The position numbers and the translations under genes are program-made. The notes below the pieces were generated by a model. It saw nothing but the letters and a program-made list of their open reading frames with translations, made no database searches and was not told where the DNA came from. A DNA stretch of 64,000 bases. Source: CBDBCU01 sp965243185 (GTDB taxonomy: Bacteria; Chloroflexota; Dehalococcoidia; Lucifugimonadales; UBA3495). This document shows, in pieces, positions 15,199-23,049 of this stretch (the stretch's first letter is position 1; each line of letters opens with the position of its first letter). The stretch covers positions 2,790,001 to 2,854,000 of the forward strand of contig OZ251531.1 of assembly GCA_965243185.1 (NCBI GenBank), given 5' to 3'.

Positions 15199-18100
15199 AT
15201 GCAGGCGCCGCTCCAACCGGCTTTGGATCAGCACAACGAAGTCGCTACCGAGTACTTGGGGAAGTTGCTGGAACGCCATAACAATGGCGAACCGGAGGAG
15301 AATATCCGCATAGCTTTCCGGGATTTTATCCTGCGTACCGGCATAATCGCCGATGAAAGGGAAAGCGAAGCTGAAGTGCCGCCGGGCAGCGACAGCATCA
15401 GGCGGGTTGACTTCCGCGTCCGCAACACCTATGTGGAGTTCAAGCGCAATATCGTTATCAGCGGCGGCATCGACCCCGGCTATACCCGCCAACTGGACGA
15501 CTACCTGCTGGAAGCGGTCAAATCCGGCTATGGCATTCAGAACGGCATCCTTACCGATGGCCGCCATTATCTGAAGCGCAATATCGGCGACCATATCCTG
15601 CCGGTTGCCCCCAACGCGATGCAGGTCTTTGACCGGGCGGGGCAAGGCCCCCGGCTGCGGGAATATCTTAACGACATCATTGACACTACGGCGCAGGACA
15701 TTACCCCAAGCACTGCTACGCTGACCAAGCACTTGGGCATTGACAGCGATTTGCTGAAACAGGCGACGGCTTTGCTGAAGGATGCCCACGACCGGAACCG
15801 GGATAATCCCACCGTTGCGGTCAAGCGGAAACTCTGGCAGGAACTGCTGCAAGTGGCTTTGGGCCAGGATTCTACCGGCGACCCGGAAACCGCCGATTGG
15901 CTGTATATCCGCCATACCTATCTGACTACTTTGGTTGCCCTGATTCTGCAAGCCCATTTCGGCATCGACACGGTGCAGGAGGCGGAAAACGACCCGGCCG
16001 CTCTGCTCAATGGCGCTACCCTGAACCGCCATACCGAGCTGAAGGGCGTTATCGAGTCCGACCTTTTTCAGTGGGCGGCGGAAATCGGGGAGAATGCGCA
16101 TATTCGGGCGATGGCGCGGAAGGTGGCGCAATTTGACTGGACGCAGGGGGCGGAGGAGCTGGCGGCCACTTTGTACCAGAACACCATCAGCCCGGAGGAA
16201 CGGCGGCGGATGGGGGAGTATTACACGCCGCGCTGGCTGACGCAGGCGATGGTGGAGGAACTGATTACTGAGCCGGCGGATAGCGTGGTATTGGATCCGG
16301 CCTGCGGTTCCGGGACTTTCATCGAAAGCCTGGCGCAGAACATCATTGCCGACCAAGCCGGGCAACATCCCAGCGACACCCTGGCGAAATTGCAGCAGAA
16401 CATCATTGGCATTGACCTGCATCCGGTCGCGGTGCAGTTAGCCAAAGCTACCTGGGTCTTGAACAGCCATCAAATTATCAGCGCCGCCCGGGTTTCGGAC
16501 CGGCCGCCGGCGGATATTGCGCCGCCCATCTATTTGGGGGATTCCCTGCAACTGCGTTATGACCACAACAACCTGGACTGTCATGGCTACATAACCCTGC
16601 AAACTACCGAGGTTTTGCCGGGGGAAGCCGGGCCGGTGGAGTTTCAGATACCGATGTCCCTGGCCCGGCAACCGGACAAGTTCGACCTGCTGATGCTGGA
16701 CCTGGCTGATGCCATCGACCGGCAAGGCGACCTGGAGCGAGTGTTGGACCGCCACCAAGTAGCCGACGGTTCAGAGCGGGATACTATCCGGCAAACGGCT
16801 AAGCAGATGGGGAAACTGCACGCCGCTGACCGCAATCATATTTGGGCGTACTATCTGCGAAATATGGTGCGGCCGGCGGTTATTGCCGAGCAAAAGGTCG
16901 ATGCCATAGTCAGCAATCCGCCCTGGCTGACTTACAATCGGAGCGCGGACATCATACGGGAGGAGCTGCGGAAACTGAGTGAGGAGACTTACGGCATTTG
17001 GGCCGGCGGCAATCAAGCTCCCCATCAGGATGTGGCTGCGCTGTTTTTCTGCCGGGCCACGGATCTTTACCTGAAAGACGGGGGCAAAATCGGGATGGTT
17101 TTGCCGCACAGCGCGCTCCGCTCCGGGCAGCACTTGAAATGGCGCGGCGGCTATTGGGAAGCCAAAATCAAGGGCAATAAGTGCGCCATCAGCGTGGATT
17201 TCCAAGCCAAGACGCCTTGGGATTTGGACAACTTGGAGCCTAACACTTTCTTTCCGATGCCCAGTTCGGTAGTTTTTGCTCAAGCCAAGGGCAAAAATTC
17301 CGATACCAAGGAACACGCGGCCAAAGCCAAGGCTTTAGCCCCGGGGCAAGTGGAAATCTGGCGGGGGCGGACTGACACGCCAAAAGTTACCCGTCAAACC
17401 GAAGCTCTATACCACGACGACGGGGAGTATCACTCCTTTTATGCGGGCGTGGCAAATCAGGGGCCGACCATTGTGGACCGCCGCTTGTTCTTTGTCGCCA
17501 CTCAGCCCAATACCACGCTGATGGCCGCCCCGGATACTGTGCTGACTTTCCCCCGCGTCGCCAAACAAGACAAGAAGCAGTACGATGTCAGTTCCCTGGC
17601 GGGGATGCCGGTTCACGAGAATAACCTGTTTGACATTTACTTGGGGGAAAGCCTGGCGCCCTATGTAGTCTTGGCGCCGCAGACCGCCGTCCTGCCGGTG
17701 GACAAGGCAACGATGACGCTGCCCTTGGACCACAACTCCGGCGAACTGGAAATAGCTGAGCTGGACGAGCGGATGCAAAACCGCTGGCTCAAGATGTCCG
17801 CTTTGTGGGACGCCAACAAGGGCAAAAACGATACCAAGCCGCTGATTAGAAATCTTAACTGGGTGAACAAGCTGACCAGTCAGCTTGCGTACCTGCGCGA
17901 CCCCGGCGACCGGCCGGTTCGTATCGCTTACACTACCAGCGGCCGGCCCACGGCCGCTCTGATCACCGATAATAAGGCGATACTGGACACCTCTACTTAT
18001 CAAGTGGCCTGTCGTACCATTGATGAGGCGCACTATTTGCTTGCCATCATCAACAGCGACGCCCTTGCTGACGCCGCCAAGCCGTTCTGCCCTACTAATT

Positions 18101-18369
18101 GGGCAAGGAAAATACGGACGCTACATAAGAGCCTTTGGAAACTCCCTATCCCGGAGTTTGACGCTGCTGAAGCCAAGCACGTTGAGCTGGCGGCGTTAGG
18201 GAAAAGGGCGGCGGATGAGGCGGCGGCGGTTATTGCGGGATTGGCGGCTATGGAAGGTAAGACGCCGACTTCGCAGAAAGCCCGGGCGCAACTCCGTAAT
18301 GAATGGCAGCTGGTCAGCGTTACGGCGCAGGCTATTGAGGAAGGGGTGCGGGGGCTGTTGGGGGGATAG
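15199..18369 (+). CDS. Type IIG-like restriction enzyme-methyltransferase, single chain
   Basis: 1056 aa. Residues 35-95 carry a PD-(D/E)XK nuclease core (VDFRVRNTYVEFKRN; Asp71, Glu80, Lys82). Residues 330-680 are an N6-adenine methyltransferase domain: MGEYYTPRWLTQAMVEELI, AdoMet motif I LDPACGSGTF with Asp366, and catalytic motif IV SNPPWLTYN at 572-579. The C-terminal 350 residues should hold target recognition, ending in the family-like LLAIINSD...KSLWKLPIPEFD. Cleavage and methylation would thus reside in one polypeptide with no separate S subunit. GGGAAGGA precedes ATG 15199. It follows a related gene and is terminated by the hairpin at 18483. The recognition sequence is unknown. Confidence 0.88.
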   Translation: MQAPLQPALDQHNEVATEYLGKLLERHNNGEPEENIRIAFRDFILRTGIIADERESEAEVPPGSDSIRRVDFRVRNTYVEFKRNIVISGGIDPGYTRQLDDYLLEAVKSGYGIQNGILTDGRHYLKRNIGDHILPVAPNAMQVFDRAGQGPRLREYLNDIIDTTAQDITPSTATLTKHLGIDSDLLKQATALLKDAHDRNRDNPTVAVKRKLWQELLQVALGQDSTGDPETADWLYIRHTYLTTLVALILQAHFGIDTVQEAENDPAALLNGATLNRHTELKGVIESDLFQWAAEIGENAHIRAMARKVAQFDWTQGAEELAATLYQNTISPEERRRMGEYYTPRWLTQAMVEELITEPADSVVLDPACGSGTFIESLAQNIIADQAGQHPSDTLAKLQQNIIGIDLHPVAVQLAKATWVLNSHQIISAARVSDRPPADIAPPIYLGDSLQLRYDHNNLDCHGYITLQTTEVLPGEAGPVEFQIPMSLARQPDKFDLLMLDLADAIDRQGDLERVLDRHQVADGSERDTIRQTAKQMGKLHAADRNHIWAYYLRNMVRPAVIAEQKVDAIVSNPPWLTYNRSADIIREELRKLSEETYGIWAGGNQAPHQDVAALFFCRATDLYLKDGGKIGMVLPHSALRSGQHLKWRGGYWEAKIKGNKCAISVDFQAKTPWDLDNLEPNTFFPMPSSVVFAQAKGKNSDTKEHAAKAKALAPGQVEIWRGRTDTPKVTRQTEALYHDDGEYHSFYAGVANQGPTIVDRRLFFVATQPNTTLMAAPDTVLTFPRVAKQDKKQYDVSSLAGMPVHENNLFDIYLGESLAPYVVLAPQTAVLPVDKATMTLPLDHNSGELEIAELDERMQNRWLKMSALWDANKGKNDTKPLIRNLNWVNKLTSQLAYLRDPGDRPVRIAYTTSGRPTAALITDNKAILDTSTYQVACRTIDEAHYLLAIINSDALADAAKPFCPTNWARKIRTLHKSLWKLPIPEFDAAEAKHVELAALGKRAADEAAAVIAGLAAMEGKTPTSQKARAQLRNEWQLVSVTAQAIEEGVRGLLGG

Positions 18370-18376
18370 GGGGGAC

Positions 18377-18469
18377 GGTCGCATATATTTGGTTCCCGGC
18401 CTTTCTGGATTCCCACTTTCGTGGGAATGACGATAGGAGGGTGGGAAGGACGATTTCGATAGGTGATAG
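18377..18469 (+). repeat. 93-bp intergenic repeat, copy 2
   Basis: It has the same length and placement as copy 1 at 15020, starting a few bases after the stop codon, with nine or so substitutions across 93 bases. It contains the palindrome ATTCCCAC-TTTC-GTGGGAAT. Confidence 0.85.
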
Positions 18470-18482
18470 GCTTGGGGGGAAG

Positions 18483-18510
18483 GCGGCCGTTCTTATGAGC
18501 GGCCGCTTTT
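18483..18510 (+). terminator. Rho-independent terminator
   Basis: GCGGCCG at 18483-18489 pairs with CGGCCGC at 18500-18506, followed by TTTT. It ends the plus-strand R-M transcript and separates it from the convergent hydrolase gene. Confidence 0.8.
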
Positions 18511-18519
18511 GTCTGCTGG

Positions 18520-19407
18520 TTAGATGGCGGCGGCCGGCTGGTTGGCTTCGACTTGGGTGATGAAGTCGCTGATTTGGGCGGCGTAGAAGGGGGCTTGCAT
18601 GTGGTAGCGGTTGGTGGCGGCGATGCCGGGGAAGGTGTGGTCGTGCTGACCGATGATTTCCCATTCGGCGGGCGTCCAGGCGGAGGGGCGGAGTTCGGAG
18701 TGGGGGATCAAGCGGTGGGCGGCTTCGGCGGCTGAGATGTGGTGGACTTCGTCGGGGGTGTTGCCGGCAAAGAGAACTACCGGGCAGCGGATGCCGGCCA
18801 GTTGCTGCTCAGTTAAGTCGCTGACCGGGTTGGGGAGGGAATAGGCGTCTTGCCAGCGGCGCATTACGGCGCAGAAGTCGGCGGTGTCCATATTGAGCAG
18901 GCGTTCCCGGTTGGCGGGGTTATCTTGGATGCGCTGGGCAAAGTATTCGGTGGCAATAACGGCGGGCATACCGCCCTGCTCGGCGGCGGCGATAAACTGT
19001 CCGTAGTAGTTGGGGGCGGTTGCGGCGGCGCTGCGGGGGCCGCCGCTGACTTCCCAAACGAATACGCCTTTGACTACTTCGGGGCGGCGGACGGCGAGGG
19101 TGAGGCTGGTGCGGGAGCCGGCGGAGCCGCCGACGGCGTAGGCGGGGGCGGCGGCGAGGTGCAAGAGGAGTTCAGCCATTTCCTCGGCCCAATGGTGCTG
19201 TTCGGAAAGGTCGCCGGAGATGGCGACATCGGAGCGGCCGCAGTTGCGGCGGTCGTGGAGGATGACCCGGCAGTGGCCGGAGAGGAGGGCGGCGATGGGG
19301 CGAAGTCCTTCGCGGTCAACGCGGCCGCCGGGGGTGAGGATGACGGCGGGGCCGGCGCCGTAGTCCTCGTAGTAGAGGTTGATGCCGTTGATTGGGGCGT
19401 AAGGCAT
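18520..19407 (-). CDS. Alpha/beta hydrolase
   Basis: 295 aa with the classic alpha/beta-hydrolase order: N-terminal strands INLYYEDYGAGPAVILTPGG, the DRRNCGRSD strand-turn, the nucleophile elbow GGSAGSR near residue 93-99, and a C-terminal catalytic His candidate in GQHDHTFPG. No signal peptide. Substrate unknown; the family includes haloalkane dehalogenases, esterases and C-C hydrolases. It is followed on the same strand (upstream gene) by a nitroreductase about 70 bases away. Confidence 0.85.
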   Translation of the reverse strand: MPYAPINGINLYYEDYGAGPAVILTPGGRVDREGLRPIAALLSGHCRVILHDRRNCGRSDVAISGDLSEQHHWAEEMAELLLHLAAAPAYAVGGSAGSRTSLTLAVRRPEVVKGVFVWEVSGGPRSAAATAPNYYGQFIAAAEQGGMPAVIATEYFAQRIQDNPANRERLLNMDTADFCAVMRRWQDAYSLPNPVSDLTEQQLAGIRCPVVLFAGNTPDEVHHISAAEAAHRLIPHSELRPSAWTPAEWEIIGQHDHTFPGIAATNRYHMQAPFYAAQISDFITQVEANQPAAAI

Positions 19408-19474
19408 AGGGGGGTTACTCCTTTTTCAAGGTAAGACCGGGGGATTTACATAAGCAACCCCGGCGTTGGCATGG

Positions 19475-20005
19475 CTAGGCGGGATTGGTGGTGTAGGGGA
19501 TGCCGAAGCGTTCGCGGTGGGCGATTTCCGCGAGGGGCTTGCGGGGGGTACTGACCCGGCTGGCGGGGCGTTCCGCACGGTAGCCGAAGGGGAGGATGGT
19601 TATCAATTCCAGTTCCGGGGGGATGCCGAGGAGTTCTTTGATGGCGGTCTGCTGTTCCGCGGCGCGCAAGCCGACAAAGCAGGTGCCCAAGCCGGCGTCC
19701 CAAGCGGTCAGTTCCATCTGCTGTATGGCGCGGCCGGCGTCGAGGTGGGGGCGCAGGGCGTTTTCCATAGCGATGGCGATGACCAGGGGCGCGGTGGCAA
19801 GGAAGGGGCCTTGGGTGGCGATTTGGCCCAACTGGGCGATGGTGTCCGGGTGGGTGACGACGATGAAGTGCCAGGGTTGGGAGTTGGTGGAACTGGGCGA
19901 CCAGCGGCCGGCGCGGAGAATTTTGCGGATTAGCGGTTCCGGCACGGGGTCGGGCTTAAAGTCGCGCCAGGTGCGGCGGGTGCGGATACATTCGTACACT
20001 TCCAT
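19475..20005 (-). CDS. Nitroreductase family FMN oxidoreductase
   Basis: 176 aa. The N-terminus IRTRRTWRDFKPDPVPEPLI and the segment GRWSPSSTNSQPWHFIVV are the FMN-binding signatures of the nitroreductase/SagB fold. The centre MELTAWDAGLGTCFVGL matches the second FMN contact, and ILPFGYRAERPA is the typical end. Start ATG 20005 is set by AAAGGAG upstream; the open frame runs further back but without family similarity. It is probably a cytoplasmic homodimer using NAD(P)H. A CATAAT-type -10 lies about 44 bases upstream. Confidence 0.9.
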   Translation of the reverse strand: MEVYECIRTRRTWRDFKPDPVPEPLIRKILRAGRWSPSSTNSQPWHFIVVTHPDTIAQLGQIATQGPFLATAPLVIAIAMENALRPHLDAGRAIQQMELTAWDAGLGTCFVGLRAAEQQTAIKELLGIPPELELITILPFGYRAERPASRVSTPRKPLAEIAHRERFGIPYTTNPA

Positions 20006-20130
20006 AGCGGCGGCTCCTTTTGACGGGCGGTGTTGATAGTGGGTTGCATTATGGCACGGTTGGGAGGGAATGGGTAGGGGTAGATGCGAGCGGAGTTGAT
20101 GGCGGGTTAGTAAGGGGCGGGGATATGGGG

Positions 20131-20136
20131 TATAAT
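20131..20136 (+). promoter_or_regulatory. -10 box of the peroxiredoxin gene
   Basis: A perfect TATAAT at 20131-20136 lies 56 bases before ATG 20192. No strong -35 is visible. A hairpin-capable GTTCCTTTTGGGGGAAC lies in the leader at 20143-20161. Confidence 0.5.
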
Positions 20137-20191
20137 GGGCGGCGTTCCTTTTGGGGGAACGGATTTCGCAGTTAGAGGAGAGGTGAAGCGT

Positions 20192-20656
20192 ATGCCCGCA
20201 GAGATTGGCGATGTGGCGCCGGATTTCAAGCTGCCGTCGGTGAATGAGGGGGATATTACCCTGAGTCAGTTCCGGGGAGAGAAGAGCGTCATTCTGTCGT
20301 TCCATGTTTTTGACTTTACTTCTGGTTGAACGACGCAGGCGACCTCTTTCCGGCAGTATAACGGCCGGTTTGAGGAGAGGAATGCCCAGGTGCTGGGCAT
20401 CAGTTGCGATCATGTGGCGGCGCATCGGGCGTGGAGTACGGCGATGGGCGGGTTGCCTTACCCGGAGTTGTCGGACTGGCATCCGAAGGGGGAGGTTACC
20501 CAGGCTTATGGTCTGTGGAACGAGGAACGGGGGGCCGGCACGCGCGCGGTGATTATCGTGGACCGGGAGGGGGTGGTGCGCTTTCGGGAAACCTATACTC
20601 CGGGTAACCTGCCGGAGCCGCAGGATATTCTGGCGGAATTGGACAAGCTGGGTTGA
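20192..20656 (+). CDS. Peroxiredoxin with in-frame TGA at the peroxidatic position (probable selenoprotein)
   Basis: 154 aa if TGA 20327-20329 is read as selenocysteine (residue 46). The AhpC/TSA-type thioredoxin fold continues in one frame across it: before it, GDVAPDFKLPSV and SVILSFHVFDFTSG; after it, TTQATSFRQYNGRFEERNAQ, VLGISCDHVAAHRAW and GTRAVIIVDREGVVRF. The TGA lies where the peroxidatic Cys of the PxxxT(S)xxC motif belongs, which is the known site of Sec in bacterial selenoperoxiredoxins. The only ordinary Cys is Cys72. GAGGAGAG precedes ATG 20192. A SECIS-like hairpin follows the TGA. Alternatives are a TGC-to-TGA sequencing error or a real nonsense mutation. Role: peroxide reduction. 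Confidence 0.85.
20330..20375 (+). promoter_or_regulatory. Putative bacterial SECIS hairpin
   Basis: Downstream of TGA 20327-20329, CCTC (20343-20346) pairs with GAGG (20372-20375) and CCGGC (20350-20354) with GCCGG (20364-20368), separated by a TTT/TTT internal loop. The apical loop is AGTATAACG, starting 25 nt after the TGA, with a G in its first two positions. These features fit what is known of bacterial SECIS elements, which lie within the coding region just after the UGA and present a G near the start of the loop. Confidence 0.65.
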
Positions 20657-20690
20657 GGTTAGCCGGGGAAACCCGGGCGGCAAGGTTAGC

Positions 20691-20713
20691 GGGGCGCGGC
20701 TCAGCCGCGCCCC
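20691..20713. terminator. Strong GC hairpin after the peroxiredoxin gene
   Basis: GGGGCGCGG and CCGCGCCCC form a nine-base stem with loop CTCAG. There is no T run, so it may act as a Rho-independent-like end or a 3' stabiliser. Confidence 0.5.
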
Positions 20714-20720
20714 AAGGCTA

Positions 20721-20816
20721 TCGCATATACCTAGCGGACTACTTATCGTCATTCCCCAAAACGGGAATTCAGAGTCCCCGGCCTATCTGGATTCCCACTT
20801 TCGTGGGAATGACGGT
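20721..20816 (+). repeat. Intergenic repeat, third long copy, rearranged
   Basis: It begins TCGCATATACCT like the 93-bp repeats and ends with the same CTGGATTCCCACTTTCGTGG palindrome. The middle differs and adds a second inverted pair (ATTCCCC...GGGAATTC). It lies between the convergent peroxiredoxin and greA genes. Confidence 0.7.
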
Positions 20817-20880
20817 TTTTGTGTAGCCCTGATCCGCGCCCCGTTTTGGTTTCGCTGTGCTGGTCGGGATGGGTAGGCGG

Positions 20881-21747
20881 TCAGTCGCCGATTTTTTCGA
20901 CGAGGTAGCGCATGGTGCCTTTGGGTACGGTGATTTCGACGTGTTCGCCGACGACGCGGTCGAGGAGGGCTTGGCCGACCGGGGAGACGGTGGAGATTTT
21001 GCCGGAGGCGACGTCGGCTTCGCGCTTGTCAACGAGGATGTAGTTGATGCGCTTGCCGGAGGCGACGTCTTTGATGGTGATGCTGCTGCCGACTACGGAG
21101 CGGATATTGGAGATTTCGCCGGAAAGGATTTGGGCGTTGGTGAGTTCGGATTCCAGTTCGCGGATTTTGGCTTCGACGAAGCCTTGGCGTTCTTTGGCGG
21201 CGTCGAGGGGGGCGTTTTCCCGAAAGTCCTTGTCAGCCATAGCGCGCTTGATGTCTTCGACGACGCGGACGCGTTCCTCACGGAAGCCTTCGAGTTCGGA
21301 GACGAGGCGGTTGTAGCCTTCCTCGCTGAGGCGGGGGCCGTTGGCGGCGTTGAGGGAGGCGCCGGATTGGCGGGAGCCGGCGGCGCGGCGGGAGCGGATG
21401 GCGCGGAGATGGGTTGCGAGGTTCTGGGCGGTCCACTGCCGCTTGTGCATAAAGGCGAGGAACTCTTTCAGGGGGAGGAGCTTTTTCTGGGCATCGGCGC
21501 CGCGCTGGGCGAATTCTTTGGCGTAGTCTTCGACCAGGCTGGGGGCCAAGTCGCTGATTTTGCGGTCGCGGCCGTACCACTCGATAAAGCGGATGATTTC
21601 CTGGTGGCCGTCCATGGAGGACTTTTTGGCGCCCTTGCTGTTTTTCTTTTCCAGTACGAACTGGCTGAGGGCGGCGGTGAGGTGGTCCGGAATGCCGGCG
21701 TCCGGGGCGGCGGTAGTTTCCGACGAGGGATGGTTCGGGGTGGTCAA
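20881..21747 (-). CDS. greA: GreA-type transcript cleavage factor with N-terminal SAM-like extension
   Basis: 288 aa, against about 158 for ordinary GreA. Residues about 130-288 are a complete GreA: the coiled coil starting PRLSEEGYNRLVSELEG, the tip acids in ADKDFRENAPLDAAKERQGF, and the C-terminal FKBP-like domain (SPVGQALLDRVVGEHVEI). Residues about 20-115 form a helical bundle (EIIRFIEWYGRDRKISDLAP ... LKEFLAFMHKRQW) resembling the SAM-like core-binding domain of tyrosine recombinases. TTG 21747 is chosen because AAGGAGG lies 8 bases upstream; an ATG at 21810 has none. Role: rescue of backtracked RNA polymerase; the extension may tether it to DNA, which is inference. Confidence 0.85.
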   Translation of the reverse strand: MTTPNHPSSETTAAPDAGIPDHLTAALSQFVLEKKNSKGAKKSSMDGHQEIIRFIEWYGRDRKISDLAPSLVEDYAKEFAQRGADAQKKLLPLKEFLAFMHKRQWTAQNLATHLRAIRSRRAAGSRQSGASLNAANGPRLSEEGYNRLVSELEGFREERVRVVEDIKRAMADKDFRENAPLDAAKERQGFVEAKIRELESELTNAQILSGEISNIRSVVGSSITIKDVASGKRINYILVDKREADVASGKISTVSPVGQALLDRVVGEHVEITVPKGTMRYLVEKIGD

Positions 21748-21874
21748 CTTGGATACCTCCTTGTTGCCCCTTATCGCCGGTGGGATGCGGCCGGCGGTTT
21801 GCGGGTTCAACTTAGTTCTCTATATTACCAGTTTATGGGGCGGGCGGCAAATGCGGGTTAAAAGCGGTGGGGAG

Positions 21875-21883
21875 TGTTATACT
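21875..21883 (+). promoter_or_regulatory. Extended -10 promoter of the quinone oxidoreductase gene
   Basis: TGTTATACT is an extended -10 lying about 50 bases before ATG 21932, in the divergent region shared with greA. Confidence 0.5.
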
Positions 21884-21931
21884 GGCAGGTAACAATTATC
21901 CATTGCCCGAGGGGGCGGGAGGGAAGGTTTG

Positions 21932-22900
21932 ATGAAAGCGGTACAGATTGACGAGTTCGGCGGGCCGGAGGTAATGCAGTATCGGGAGGTGGCGGAGCTG
22001 ACGCCCGGGGAGGGGGAGGCGTTGGTGGCGATTCAGGCGGCGGGGGTGAACTTTACCGACATTTACAGTCGGGCGGGCATTAACCCGGGGCCGCCGCTGC
22101 CGCGCACGATTGGCGTGGAGGGTGCCGGAGTGGTGCGGGCGGTGGGCGCCGGGGTTACCGATATTGCCGTTGGGGATGTGGTGGCTTACAGCAGCAGCCA
22201 AGGTTCTTATGCGGAGCAGGCGGTGGTGCCGGCGGCGCGGCTGGTTAAGATGCCGGAGGGTTTGGACGCGCGGGACGGGGCGGCGGCGATGCTGCAAGGG
22301 ATGACGGCGCATTACTTGTGCCATTCCACTTATGCGGTGCAGCCGGGGGATAAGGTGCTGGTTCACGCCGGGGCCGGCGGCGTAGGCTTGCTGCTGACGC
22401 AGATGATTAAGCGGTTGGGCGGCTATGTTTTCGCGACGGTTTCCACGGAGGAAAAGGCAGAGTTGGCCCGGGGCGCCGGGGCGGATCAAGTCATCCGCTA
22501 CACGGAGGAGGATTTTGCGTTGGTGGTGAAGGAAGCCACGGGCGGGGCGGGTCTGCAAGCGGTTTATGACGCGGTGGGGCAGACTACTTTTGAGCAGAGT
22601 ATCAGCTGCTTGGCGCGGCGGGGTTATATGGTGCTGTACGGGCAAGCGAGCGGGGTGGTGCCGCCGATGGATCCGCGTATTTTGGGGAATGGGTCGCTGT
22701 TTCTGACCCGGCCCGGGTTGGGGGACTATACGGCGACGCGGGAGGAATTGCGGCAACGGGCCGGGGATGTGCTGGGTTGGGTGCAGTCCGGGGAGTTGAA
22801 ACTGCGGGTGGAGCATATTTTCCCGTTGGCGGAGGCGCAGGAAGCGCATCGGCAGTTGGCGGGGCGGGCGACTACGGGGAAGTTGCTGCTGATACCCTAG
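21932..22900 (+). CDS. Zinc-free quinone oxidoreductase (MDR family)
   Basis: 322 aa. NADPH-dependent reduction of quinones or enones. Seen: N-terminal MKAVQIDEFGGPEVMQYREV, the family stretch VNFTDIYSRAG, IGVEGAGVVRAVGAG, and the Rossmann loop HAGAGGVGLLLTQ near residue 146-158. The catalytic and structural zinc Cys ligands of alcohol dehydrogenases are absent, as in QOR/zeta-crystallin. GGGAAGG lies 4 bases before ATG 21932. It is a single gene with its own promoter. Confidence 0.93.
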   Translation: MKAVQIDEFGGPEVMQYREVAELTPGEGEALVAIQAAGVNFTDIYSRAGINPGPPLPRTIGVEGAGVVRAVGAGVTDIAVGDVVAYSSSQGSYAEQAVVPAARLVKMPEGLDARDGAAAMLQGMTAHYLCHSTYAVQPGDKVLVHAGAGGVGLLLTQMIKRLGGYVFATVSTEEKAELARGAGADQVIRYTEEDFALVVKEATGGAGLQAVYDAVGQTTFEQSISCLARRGYMVLYGQASGVVPPMDPRILGNGSLFLTRPGLGDYTATREELRQRAGDVLGWVQSGELKLRVEHIFPLAEAQEAHRQLAGRATTGKLLLIP

Positions 22901-23049
22901 AGGGGGGACAAGGATTGACGGCCGTCTTGGCCGGGAAAAGGGGAAGGACGGTTGAGGAGGGGCATGGGCGGGCGGACGCGGCGGGCATTGACCGGTTAGC
23001 TCGACTTGCCTATACTTAAGGGAGACCAACGGGATTAGAAGGAGGCGTT

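Noticed and set aside
20327..20329. Reading the peroxiredoxin as a simple pseudogene
   Set aside because: A random nonsense mutation falling exactly on the catalytic Cys codon, with an otherwise intact frame and a hairpin just downstream, is less likely than Sec. It remains the main alternative.
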